Positions 1 to 6,981 of a stretch of 14,693 nucleotides of DNA are shown in pieces. The translations under genes and the position numbers were made by a program. The DNA is from Methanoculleus sp. UBA77 (GTDB lineage Archaea > Halobacteriota > Methanomicrobia > Methanomicrobiales > Methanoculleaceae), in assembly GCA_002499455.1 (NCBI GenBank), contig DALN01000050.1, forward strand, positions 1 to 14,693. Reading direction: 5' to 3'. Positions within the stretch are counted from its first letter, which is position 1. Every line of letters starts with the position of its first letter. The notes under the pieces were generated by a model, which made no database searches, was not told the origin of the DNA, and saw only the letters and a program-made list of their open reading frames with translations.

Positions 1-168
1 ACGTACCGCACTGGTAGCTCAAAACGGAGGGATGTAACGGGTTCTCCAAGATATACGGAGATTCCCCGTGCTTACCCTGCAGGGGGCTCCAGTATGACAG
101 GACGATACCAAAATATTCAAATAATATGCTGCTGAAAGCGGGCGCGCTCCCGGCTCAGGGCTGTACAG

Positions 169-179
169 AAATATATATG
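169..179 (+). promoter_or_regulatory. TATA-like box of the FtsZ-like gene
   Basis: An AT-only run (aaatatatatga) lies in otherwise mixed-composition DNA. Archaeal transcription usually starts about 25 bases past the centre of such a box, which would place the start near 200 and give a leader of roughly 90 bases before the ATG at 289. That is much longer than the leaders predicted for the other genes here. A second AT-rich stretch at about 110-127 is an alternative. The assignment rests on composition and spacing only. Confidence 0.45.
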
Positions 180-255
180 ATTGCCGCCCCACATATTCAT
201 CTGTAGTTTCGGGTGATACGCACACTCTTTTCCGTGGCGGAGGTCACTTCGGGCA

Positions 256-270
256 TGTGACGGGTTCACA
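256..270. promoter_or_regulatory. Inverted repeat TGTGA-N5-TCACA in the leader of the FtsZ-like gene
   Basis: A perfect 5-bp inverted repeat with a 5-base spacer lies between the predicted transcription start and the Shine-Dalgarno site, 18 bases before the ATG. It could be an operator for a dimeric regulator or a small RNA hairpin next to the ribosome-binding site. A five-base arm is short enough to occur by chance, so function is unproven. Confidence 0.4.
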
Positions 271-274
271 GACA

Positions 275-279
275 GGGAG
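275..279 (+). promoter_or_regulatory. Ribosome binding site of the FtsZ-like gene
   Basis: GGGAG lies 9 bases before the ATG at 289, a normal Shine-Dalgarno spacing. It supports this start, as does the protein beginning directly at the first beta strand and glycine-rich loop of the nucleotide-binding fold. A stronger match, GGAGGT at 239-244, is followed after 10 bases by ATG-TGA and is out of position for this gene. Confidence 0.6.
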
Positions 280-288
280 CATCATACT

Positions 289-2241
289 ATGCGAGTGCTG
301 GCGATCGGGTTGGGTGGTGCCGGATCACGGGTGGTGGATAATCTCTACGACCACGACCGGCGGAGCAAAGTCTGCTGCATGAGTACAGTAGCGATCGATA
401 TCGACCCGAACTCCCTGGTACAATTGCGCTCCCTTCCGGACCCCGCGAGAATCTTCTTTCCCCGGATAGACCCGACAGATTCCGGCGATATAACGAACGT
501 GATCGATATCGAAGAAGTGATGACCCGGATCCAGCGGATGGACACCCTGGAGATAGACGCCATCCTCCTCTGTTGCGGACTCGGCGGTAATGTCATCGAT
601 ATCGCGCCGCCCATCATCGAAGAACTCCGGAAATCCTATGTAGAGCCGATATTCGCCCTCGCCATCCTCCCGTGCTTAAACGAAGGAAAACGGGTCTCTG
701 CCAAGGCCGCCGACGATCTCGATATGCTCAACGCGCTCGTCGACGCCGTCATCATCTTCGACAACGAGACCTGGTCGCGGAAGATCCAGGCGGCCGCGGC
801 TGCAGAAGAGAAGGAGAGTCCAGGCATCCTGGACCAGCTGCGCGGGAACTCCCGGACGCTCAACCCGAGAACCCAGTACAATCTGCTCAACGAGCGAATA
901 GCCCGTCAGATAGGTCTCCTGCTCAGGGCAGGAGAGTTCAACGAGTCCGGGCTCGATGTCGCCGAGGTCGTCCTGGACGCAGGAGAAGTTCTCAACACCC
1001 TGAAAGGAAACAACTTTGTTGCCGTCGGTTACGCTGCCGAACGGCTGCCTGTCGGGTGGCTGGACTTCCTCTATCGGAGGCGGTCGTTGAAGTACTTCAT
1101 CGAGGGATCGCAGGAGAAGGCCGCCCGGATCGTCTCGCTCGCCAAGAAAGCAGTCTACGAGGATATATCGGTTCCCTGCGATCTCACGAGCGCCGACAAA
1201 GCCCTGGTGCTGATTGCGGGACCTTCGGCCGAACTCTCGATGAAGGGGTTCCAGACGGTCAGGAAATGGATCGACCGCAACATCGCCGGCCTTGAGATGC
1301 GGTCGGGCGATTACCCGGTGAAGAACACCTCGTATGTCGGGATCATCATCGTGCTGTCAGGACTCTCGAATATCCCCCGCATCGAGGAGATCCGTGAGAT
1401 CCGGGACGAGTACCGGCTTGAATGCGAGGAAGAGGCGTTGAGGGCCGACGAAGAAGAGCGGTTGCGCGCGGAGGAAGAGGAACAGGCAGCAGAAGCCTGG
1501 GCGCCGGAAGAGGATGACCCGGACTTTGCCTCCCCCCTTGAATCAGCATTTCTTGAGGAGAGTGACGTTATGGCAGGACCCATGACCGCAGAGAGAGACG
1601 AGATGATCATGCTGCCGGGAAGCGGCCAGGACACGCGGAAGAAGAAGGACGATACCATCGATATGCTCCCGAGAGCCGGGAAGAAGCAGGACGACGGCGC
1701 TGTTATTCTCCCCCCGAAACAGGGCGGGAGGGAGATCGATCTCACCGGGTCCGCCTCGGTCACCTCGTCCGTGCCCGCACCGAAGAACTCTTCCTTCAAC
1801 CCGAAAGGGATCAGCATCGAGAAGACCGCCCCAAAAGACGACACAATAGTCTACTCCGCATCCGTACGCCCGGTGCAGCAACCAAAGGAAGGCGCGTTCA
1901 CCGGGGATCAGGTCACATTCGATCGCGGGATGCAACGCCCAAAAGATGGAGCGCTCGCCGGGAATCGGATCGCACTCGATCGCGGCACGCAACGCCCGAA
2001 GGATGGCGTCTTCGACGAGCCCGGTCCGCGCATGCGCAGGACGGCCTCCGCGCCCAGGGAGGCGCAGCTGGACCAGACCGGCCGCGGATTCGGCCATGCC
2101 GGCCCCCGCCCGAAGGAGGTTGATCCCTCGCGCGGGAAGCTTCAGGTGATCGACGCCGGAAAGGTCTTAAAGAACCCGAAAAGCGGGGGGAAGAAACCGG
2201 ATGATGATCCCGACGAGAGCGGGATCACCTGGATCCGATAG
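289..2241 (+). CDS. Divergent tubulin/FtsZ-superfamily protein with long disordered C-terminal tail
   Basis: A 650-residue cytoplasmic protein. Residues 1-360 resemble the FtsZ/tubulin GTPase fold. The first glycine-rich loop is kept (GLGGAGSRVV, 7-16). The signature loop, normally GGGTG(T/S)G, aligns with GGNVIDI at 99-105 and has lost the Thr/Ser and most of the glycines. The T7 catalytic loop, NxDxxD in FtsZ, aligns with GLDVAE (221-226), keeping one Asp and replacing the other by Glu. A C-terminal domain strand region follows at 305-360. Residues 364-409 form a very acidic probable coiled coil. Residues 410-650 are low-complexity and charged, with short repeats, and the protein ends in GITWIR. 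Canonical FtsZ is about 360-400 residues, so this is an FtsZ core plus about 290 extra residues. It is probably cytoskeletal or membrane-remodelling rather than the main division FtsZ; its GTP use and role are uncertain. No functional partner sits next to it. Confidence 0.8.
   Translation: MRVLAIGLGGAGSRVVDNLYDHDRRSKVCCMSTVAIDIDPNSLVQLRSLPDPARIFFPRIDPTDSGDITNVIDIEEVMTRIQRMDTLEIDAILLCCGLGGNVIDIAPPIIEELRKSYVEPIFALAILPCLNEGKRVSAKAADDLDMLNALVDAVIIFDNETWSRKIQAAAAAEEKESPGILDQLRGNSRTLNPRTQYNLLNERIARQIGLLLRAGEFNESGLDVAEVVLDAGEVLNTLKGNNFVAVGYAAERLPVGWLDFLYRRRSLKYFIEGSQEKAARIVSLAKKAVYEDISVPCDLTSADKALVLIAGPSAELSMKGFQTVRKWIDRNIAGLEMRSGDYPVKNTSYVGIIIVLSGLSNIPRIEEIREIRDEYRLECEEEALRADEEERLRAEEEEQAAEAWAPEEDDPDFASPLESAFLEESDVMAGPMTAERDEMIMLPGSGQDTRKKKDDTIDMLPRAGKKQDDGAVILPPKQGGREIDLTGSASVTSSVPAPKNSSFNPKGISIEKTAPKDDTIVYSASVRPVQQPKEGAFTGDQVTFDRGMQRPKDGALAGNRIALDRGTQRPKDGVFDEPGPRMRRTASAPREAQLDQTGRGFGHAGPRPKEVDPSRGKLQVIDAGKVLKNPKSGGKKPDDDPDESGITWIR
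1597..1713 (+). repeat. Degenerate short repeats (DDTIDMLP type) in the tail of the FtsZ-like protein
   Basis: Residues 437-475 contain three related motifs: DEMIMLP (437), DDTIDMLP (454) and DDGAVILP (468), separated by basic Gly/Lys-rich linkers; DDTIVYS at 517 is a weaker fourth. These look like short linear binding motifs spaced along a disordered tail. The repeats are seen directly; the binding role is inferred. Confidence 0.5.
1876..2019 (+). repeat. 57-bp tandem repeat encoding a 19-residue unit, about 2.5 copies
   Basis: Residues 530-577 read as two full 19-residue units plus a partial third, each built on Q-(R)-P-K-(D/E)-G-A/V-(F/L) and ending in (F/L)DRG(M/T). The copies have diverged in both protein and DNA, so the repeat is not a very recent expansion. 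A related PKEV occurs at 608. It lies in the predicted disordered tail of the FtsZ-like protein and may vary in copy number between strains. Confidence 0.75.
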
Positions 2242-3193
2242 TCTCCGTTAGTCTTTCGAACGGTATGGTTCCAGCGCCGATCTCGGTCCGTATAGAGTAG
2301 CCCTTCTCAATGGCGTTCCCGATCATGTTCATACCACTGAACGCGACGATTGAGAGCCGGTAAGGGTGCCGCGGGAGGTTGAACTCCCCGATGCCGCCTC
2401 CGGCAGGGAAGGTGAACCCGCATTCTTCCATCAGGCCGATAGCCACCTCCACGCGGTACCGGGCGACCGCAGGTACCGCCCGGACGTTCGCAAGCCCTAC
2501 GCCGGCCCGGGTCGTTACCAGCCGCCTGATCGAGGTGAGGCCGGCGGAAATAAAGAGGTTGAGGGGGTCGACCGACGTCCCACGGTAACCGATGAGATCG
2601 AGAAATCCGGCAGAGCCGTTCTCATCAACGGCAATCCTGCCGGCATACTCGAGCCTCGTCGGGATGCCCATCTTCTGGAGCACGCCGTCCAGGGTAACGC
2701 TGCAGGCCGTCATGATACCTACGTGGCCTTCGGGTATGCGGGGATCGGAGTCGACGATCCGGTAGGTGTTCAGGAACCCGTAGCCCGCTTTTGCGACCTC
2801 GTCGAAGGCCGCCATGGCGCCCTTGAGATCTTCTTCGCGCACAAACGAGAGGTTATAGACGATACTCCCCGTGCCTGCTGCCGGGTCGAAGGTGCTCTGG
2901 AACGCGAGTTGCTCGAGCCGGGATATGATGAAGCCCAGCCGCTCGTCGACCAGTGCCCGTTCGCTCTCAGTGATGCCTGCCTCGGTGAGGATCCGGCCCC
3001 GGTTTCCAATCTTCTCCGTAAACCCCATCTCGTCGAGGTACTGGAGGTAATACTGGACAGCGCGGTCGCTCAGGACGAAACCCCGCTCGGCCATCTTCTC
3101 GCTCAGCCTCTTCGCACCCAGAGGCTCATGCGTCTCCGCGAGGATCCGGAGGATCTCAAGATATTTCCGTTCCGATCGTATCGAGGGGGTCAT
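2225..3193 (-). CDS. nrpR: NrpR-like transcriptional repressor (winged helix plus one NrpR/DUF128 domain)
   Basis: A 322-residue regulator. Residues 1-75 form a winged helix (KYLEILRILAE, then RAVQYYLQYLDEMG as recognition helix region). Residues 80-315 match the NrpR/DUF128 ligand-binding domain, including ACSVTLDGVLQKMGIPT (163-179) and IGYRGTSVDPLNLFI (201-215). In methanogens NrpR represses nitrogen-assimilation genes and releases DNA when 2-oxoglutarate rises. The Methanococcus protein has two such domains. This one has a single domain plus the DNA-binding part, like the NrpRI form of Methanosarcina, which works with a separate NrpRII. The ATG overlaps the stop of the upstream gene in ATGA, so the two are co-transcribed. 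Its last 17 bases overlap the convergent FtsZ-like gene. No nitrogen gene is in the window, and I noticed no GGAA-N6-TTCC operator in front of this operon, so its targets lie elsewhere or it is a relative with another role. Confidence 0.82.
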   Translation of the reverse strand: MTPSIRSERKYLEILRILAETHEPLGAKRLSEKMAERGFVLSDRAVQYYLQYLDEMGFTEKIGNRGRILTEAGITESERALVDERLGFIISRLEQLAFQSTFDPAAGTGSIVYNLSFVREEDLKGAMAAFDEVAKAGYGFLNTYRIVDSDPRIPEGHVGIMTACSVTLDGVLQKMGIPTRLEYAGRIAVDENGSAGFLDLIGYRGTSVDPLNLFISAGLTSIRRLVTTRAGVGLANVRAVPAVARYRVEVAIGLMEECGFTFPAGGGIGEFNLPRHPYRLSIVAFSGMNMIGNAIEKGYSIRTEIGAGTIPFERLTETIGSR

Positions 3194-3615
3194 CGTGAAC
3201 GCACCGCACCAAGGCTATCCTGGTATCTGCCCTCGTAGAGTCGCCCGCCATTGAGCACTTCCTGCAGGATCATCTGGACGACCCGGTCCCCGGCTGCAAG
3301 ATGGATCTCCTCCGAACCAGCGTTGGTCAGGCAGAGCGTCAGTTGACCCCGAAATCCCGGGTCCACGAATCCACCGCCGAGGAGGAGACCGCGACGGGCG
3401 AGCGAGGAGCGGCATCGGAGGGTTGCCGCGAGATCTCCAGGGAGTTCCACCCGCTCTATCGAGGGGACGAGGGTGCATATGCCGCGCGGAAGTGTCGTCT
3501 CCTCGGCCACCCGGAGATCATAGGACGCGGGCTGCTGGGATGTGCTGTTATATGGCTCGATGACGAGATCGCCATCCTGAAGCCGGCGAGCGATTTCGCT
3601 GGACGAAAGGATCAT
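3190..3615 (-). CDS. dCTP deaminase/dUTPase-fold protein, short form
   Basis: A 141-residue member of the trimeric dUTPase/dCTP deaminase superfamily, whose members control dCTP and dUTP pools and keep uracil out of DNA. Family motifs seen are MILSSSEI at the N-terminus, ASYDLRV (30-36), RSSLAR (69-74), VDPGFRG (84-90), and the C-terminal YEGRYQDSLGAVRSR, which resembles the nucleotide-covering tail of dCTP deaminases. It is shorter than typical deaminases (about 180-200 residues). At LTLCLTN (92-98), Cys95 aligns with the catalytic Glu of dCTP deaminases (ITLE in Methanocaldococcus MJ0430), while Asp85 is kept. It may therefore be only a dUTPase, or have another activity. I chose the ATG at 3615 because the family begins MILS and an AT-rich promoter lies just upstream; an in-frame ATG at 3678 would run into the tRNA gene. 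First gene of the operon with nrpR. Confidence 0.78.
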   Translation of the reverse strand: MILSSSEIARRLQDGDLVIEPYNSTSQQPASYDLRVAEETTLPRGICTLVPSIERVELPGDLAATLRCRSSLARRGLLLGGGFVDPGFRGQLTLCLTNAGSEEIHLAAGDRVVQMILQEVLNGGRLYEGRYQDSLGAVRSR

Positions 3616-3628
3616 CGTATAGAGTAAG

Positions 3629-3655
3629 GGCATAAAAACGCTTAATAACTTATGA
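3629..3655. promoter_or_regulatory. AT-rich divergent promoter between the deaminase-like operon and tRNA-Arg
   Basis: The 55 bp between the two divergent genes hold one AT-rich patch, with CTTAATAACTT at 3641-3651. Its centre is about 31 bp from the ATG at 3615 and about 25 bp from the tRNA 5' end at 3671. A TATA box here could serve both directions, leaving a near-leaderless mRNA on the minus strand. The TTTTTATG-like sequence read on the minus strand at 3629-3638 is closer to the ATG than expected. Confidence 0.5.
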
Positions 3656-3670
3656 TAGAAATGCATGAAG

Positions 3671-3742
3671 GGACCCATGGGGTAGAGGACATCCTTTTGG
3701 GCTTCGAACCCAAGGACGCGGGTTCAATTCCCGCTGGGTCCG
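3671..3742 (+). tRNA. tRNA-Arg (anticodon UCG)
   Basis: A complete cloverleaf can be drawn by hand. The 7-bp acceptor stem pairs GGACCCA with TGGGTCC, with discriminator G at 3742. The D arm follows U8. The anticodon stem pairs TTGGG (3697-3701) with CCCAA (3709-3713) around loop CTTCGAA, giving anticodon TCG at 3704-3706. The T arm pairs GCGGG with CCCGC around TTCAATT. It reads CGA and probably other CGN codons. No CCA is encoded and there is no intron, as is common in archaea. It is convergent with the large surface-protein gene to its right. Confidence 0.93.
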
Positions 3743-3754
3743 TCACTATCGTTC

Positions 3755-3787
3755 ATGCAGGTGCCCCCTGCATCTATCCTGAAAAAA
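3755..3787. terminator. Probable terminator between the convergent tRNA-Arg and first surface-protein gene
   Basis: A perfect 7-bp inverted repeat (ATGCAGG, 3755-3761, and CCTGCAT, 3767-3773) is followed toward the surface-protein gene by a run of six A at 3782-3787. On the minus strand this is a T6 run 2 bases after the stop codon, the sort of T-tract that ends archaeal transcription. The hairpin then lies beyond it and may protect the tRNA transcript or act for either direction. Confidence 0.55.
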
Positions 3788-3789
3788 GG

Positions 3790-6700
3790 TCATGAGATTT
3801 TTATAAACACGAGCGGCCTGTCCACCCCGATCTCAAGGACCTCCTCCGCCGGGGGAGCGTCAGGTGCAGTGGCGCGCACCCTGAGAGCGAGGGAATAGCA
3901 GCCTCCGGGGAAATTCCCGGTATCAAGGGTGACGGACCGGTCAAGCAGCCCCCTGCCGTCACTCATCCCGCCGAACGGCACCCAGGCGTACCCGTCGAGG
4001 GAGTACTCGACTGTCTCGGTTGCGGTCAGTGTACCGTCGTACAGCCGGTCCCACGCAACGGTGACGGAGCCGGACGCGTTCGCCGGCGGCACGGGGTCAG
4101 TGCACCGCAGGTTACGTATCTCAAGGACGCCGGTAGCATCACCCGTCCCGTTCGGGATGACGGATCCGATGTAGAGCGGCGGTACCGGGACACTCTCTGT
4201 GTTGTTATTGAACGAGACCCTTGAGGTATCGCCGAAGATCCGGATGTTTCCGTCCGTCTTCGCCCTGAGCCGGAACGTCGCCTCCCAGACCTGTCCAAGT
4301 TCGATGGTGCCGACATCGAAGCGGAGCGCGTGATTCGCCGTCCAGTTCGCCGAATCGTCCCGGGTAGACGCAGGGATGATCGTGGCCGTGCGGTTGTAAC
4401 TCTGGATCAGCGTGGACACCCCTTCTTCATGGATGTAGTCAAAGGCGTCGCTACCCGAATAGGTCATGTTGTTGACCGATACTTCCCCGAAATCGAGATT
4501 TACTACCGTATCGACCCCGGCGTGCCGTTTGAGGTCTTCAACGATCTCGCCGAGAGCGCTGTTCAGCTGGATATAGTCGTCGGCCATGAAGTACTTCCCG
4601 CCCGTCTGCTCCGCGAGCCTTCGTGGGACATTCTCCTGCGCCTGGGAGTTCCCCCAGGCATAGTAGACCGGATAGATGATGATGCCGTTCTGCCGGGCCC
4701 ACTCAGCCATATTCTCACTTCCGCAGTCTCCGAAAGCGTAATAGTCCTTTGTGCCTGCTGCAATAGTGTTTGAATCCGGTGCGACCGCCAGGGGTTTCCC
4801 TTCCGCAAAGGGATCACCGAAGTAGCGGTACTCGTTCTGCATCAGGACGACGATTGCCTTCACCGTATCGCGACGGTCGGAGGGATGCCCGGCGAGCTCC
4901 CAGATCGATGTGTGCAGCCCTGCGCGCAACGGGGCGCTTGCCTGGCCGGAACCTTCCTTCTTGAGCGGCACCTGCCGGAAGAGCGACTCGTTCACGTCGG
5001 CCCCCCCGTATGCAGAGTAGCTGATCCCCGACAGCGGGTCGCCGAGGCCCACCCAGACTTCGGCAAAGTTCTCGTAGCGGATATTGCCGTTCCCCGGATA
5101 GTGTCCGGCAATGTAACTCGCCGTATCCGTGTTGTCCGTATCGGCTCCAACGTTCTGGATCCAATTGAAGTTCTTGTGATCCTGTTCAAGCCGGACCAGA
5201 TCGGCCCATCCGTCGGCGAACGGAGATCCTTCGCCGTTCGTAATATCTCCAAACGTCACCAGGCCAACCCGGTTCGCCCTACCAAGGCTGTTGATGTTCC
5301 CGGTGAAGTTTGCAACCGCCTCCCGCGCATACTCCATACGATCGACCCTGTCTTTCTTGCCGCCATCATTCAGGAGCATATCCTCACCGCGATCCAGGCA
5401 GAAGACGACATCTACCGGCAGCAGCTGCTGCAGTTCCCAGCCGTCGCCGGTGAGGCGGAGGGTGACGTCGACGGTCTCATTAACCTGCACCGTCTCCGGC
5501 GAATACCATGCCTCTACGTTGACGTAGGGGTAGTTCTTCCACTCCAGCCCGACATCCTGACTCACGCCGCCCCAGTGTGCGAAGACGTCGCAGGAGCCGG
5601 TTGCCATGGATACATGCCCGGATTCGCCCGACACAGCAAACGATCCCGGCCTGAACCGTACGGTCGCAAAACCTTCGGCATCCGTCAGGGCGGTGACGGA
5701 GGCGCTACGGTTCGTGTCGGTCGTCGCGTTGATGAGCACCGGAGGGGCCGTCTGCGTACAGTTGCCATACAGGATATTGCGGATCTCGAATGTGACCAGT
5801 TCTCCCGCAGCCGGCCGCCCCTTCTGGTCGACAACCTTCGCCCGGACCAAGGCACCGGCATTCGTGGACGGAACATCGGCGCTCGGCATCGACTGGGGGC
5901 TTGCGGAGAGGTGCATCCCCACTGGACGCGGGTCGTAGAAGAGGAGAGGCGTCGCAGCGGTCACGCTCTCATTGTCGACTGCGGTTGCCAGAATCGTGAC
6001 TTCCCTCTCCACGTCTGAAGGACCGAACTCGATGGTAGCCCGGCCAGTGGAACTGGTCGTGACGATTCGACCTTCTTCGGGGACTCCTGTATCGAGCCGG
6101 ATCTCCTGGTTCCCACAGGGATTGCCATATCTATCGGAGAGCATGTACGAGACCATGAAGGTCCCGGAACCGTCGGCCGGCACGTAGGGAACCGGCCAGG
6201 CGGACGGCGAGACCAAGACCTCAACCGTATAGGGTTCCCCATTGGCCGTACCATAGATCGTAACGTAGCGGGCGGGGACCGCTGTGGGCGGGCTGATCCT
6301 GACGATGTTCTCCCCCCAATACGAGCCTGCCGAGTACCTATCCGTCCGCAGGGTAACGGTTACGTTGCCTGTGGCATCCAGAGGCCGAATGAGTTCCGTG
6401 ACTTCCTCCGCCCCATCAAGGAAACGTGCATCATCCGATACCGACCCCAGAGAGAAACCGACCGTCTCTGTATCTCTTCGGTCATCCACCGGGTTGCCGT
6501 GCCGGTCGGTCACGCCCACGGTGATGGTGGTGGTGGTACCGACGGTTACCCGGGGTTCGTACGCAAGATGCGATATCCTGTACGGCAGGTCGTGGTCGAT
6601 GAGCTGGTGGAGGGTCCCCTCCACCCCTTCCGCCCGGGCGGTGATCACGGCGATACCGCTCGTCGTGTTGGCGACGAACCTGGCAGTGGCCGTACCGGAG

Positions 6701-6951
6701 GCGTCGGTGATGGCAGTCGCGGGCGTGAGGCGGCCGAAGACGGGGTCGACCGAGAGCGCCACCGTGCGGTTCGCAACCGGCATCCCACTCCCGTCGAGCA
6801 CCTGCACGGTTATTTCGGCGGAATCGGCCCCGTTTGCCACCAGCCAGTCGGTGTCACTGGAGAGGGTGATCTGCCCGGAACCAGCCGCACCCACCGCAGG
6901 GACGATCAGGCCGAGCAGGATCGTGAGGATGAATACTTTCGGAAAATTCAT
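3790..6951 (-). CDS. Secreted Ig-like/VWA surface protein, copy 1
   Basis: A 1053-residue exported protein of the tandem family. A signal peptide spans residues 1-23 (MNFPKVFILTILLGL, then AVGAA). Four Ig-like domains follow, at about 28-118 (Big_1/invasin type, with VLDGSGMPVANRTV and DASGTATARF), 125-232, 240-338 and 343-470. Residues 475-508 and 812-935 look like two halves of one DUF11-like sandwich enclosing a VWA domain at 513-810. A C-terminal FN3/Ig-like domain lies at 940-1042. The VWA metal site is degenerate: D520-R-G-E-D524 replaces DxSxS, the Thr position reads APLRAG, and the second acidic site reads LMQNEY at 703-708. The domain therefore probably does not bind metal normally. 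Many Asn-X-Ser/Thr sequons suggest N-glycosylation. No transmembrane helix or sorting signal is seen at the end (VFIKIS). A role in adhesion or cell-envelope structure is inferred from the domains. Confidence 0.88.
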   Translation of the reverse strand: MNFPKVFILTILLGLIVPAVGAAGSGQITLSSDTDWLVANGADSAEITVQVLDGSGMPVANRTVALSVDPVFGRLTPATAITDASGTATARFVANTTSGIAVITARAEGVEGTLHQLIDHDLPYRISHLAYEPRVTVGTTTTITVGVTDRHGNPVDDRRDTETVGFSLGSVSDDARFLDGAEEVTELIRPLDATGNVTVTLRTDRYSAGSYWGENIVRISPPTAVPARYVTIYGTANGEPYTVEVLVSPSAWPVPYVPADGSGTFMVSYMLSDRYGNPCGNQEIRLDTGVPEEGRIVTTSSTGRATIEFGPSDVEREVTILATAVDNESVTAATPLLFYDPRPVGMHLSASPQSMPSADVPSTNAGALVRAKVVDQKGRPAAGELVTFEIRNILYGNCTQTAPPVLINATTDTNRSASVTALTDAEGFATVRFRPGSFAVSGESGHVSMATGSCDVFAHWGGVSQDVGLEWKNYPYVNVEAWYSPETVQVNETVDVTLRLTGDGWELQQLLPVDVVFCLDRGEDMLLNDGGKKDRVDRMEYAREAVANFTGNINSLGRANRVGLVTFGDITNGEGSPFADGWADLVRLEQDHKNFNWIQNVGADTDNTDTASYIAGHYPGNGNIRYENFAEVWVGLGDPLSGISYSAYGGADVNESLFRQVPLKKEGSGQASAPLRAGLHTSIWELAGHPSDRRDTVKAIVVLMQNEYRYFGDPFAEGKPLAVAPDSNTIAAGTKDYYAFGDCGSENMAEWARQNGIIIYPVYYAWGNSQAQENVPRRLAEQTGGKYFMADDYIQLNSALGEIVEDLKRHAGVDTVVNLDFGEVSVNNMTYSGSDAFDYIHEEGVSTLIQSYNRTATIIPASTRDDSANWTANHALRFDVGTIELGQVWEATFRLRAKTDGNIRIFGDTSRVSFNNNTESVPVPPLYIGSVIPNGTGDATGVLEIRNLRCTDPVPPANASGSVTVAWDRLYDGTLTATETVEYSLDGYAWVPFGGMSDGRGLLDRSVTLDTGNFPGGCYSLALRVRATAPDAPPAEEVLEIGVDRPLVFIKIS

Positions 6952-6973
6952 GCTGAGATCAGGCAGCCATGAT
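6491..6973 (-). repeat. 5' module of copy 1, nearly duplicated in copy 2
   Basis: This stretch covers the first about 155 codons of copy 1 and its leader. It aligns without gaps to 9778-10260 in copy 2 at a constant offset of 3287 bp. It includes a 65-bp exact match (6716-6780 with 10003-10067) and a 25-bp exact match spanning the start codon and leader (6949-6973 with 10236-10260). By hand count the encoded residues 1-160 are roughly 80% identical, well above the rest of the two genes and above either compared with copy 3. Confidence 0.85.
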
Positions 6974-6981
6974 AGCCCATA

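Noticed and set aside
75..84. CCCTGCAGGG palindrome near the left edge
   Set aside because: A 10-bp palindrome in GC-rich DNA is expected by chance and has no partner or context.
19..225. 68-codon minus-strand frame left of the FtsZ-like gene
   Set aside because: No family features and it spans the probable promoter of the FtsZ-like gene.
672..1295. 207-codon plus-strand frame within the FtsZ-like gene
   Set aside because: Out-of-frame shadow, extremely arginine-rich, inside a gene whose own frame shows clear family similarity.
2366..3238. 290-codon plus-strand open frame opposite nrpR
   Set aside because: Antisense shadow of the well-supported nrpR and deaminase-fold genes; no domain or ribosome site.
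3616..3678. Upstream ATG extending the deaminase-fold protein by 21 residues
   Set aside because: The extension would overlap the tRNA and the shared promoter, and the family starts at the MILSS sequence.
6530..6972. The long direct repeats considered as an insertion sequence or CRISPR
   Set aside because: The repeats are coding 5' ends of paralogous genes with no transposase, terminal inverted repeats, or regular short repeat-spacer pattern.
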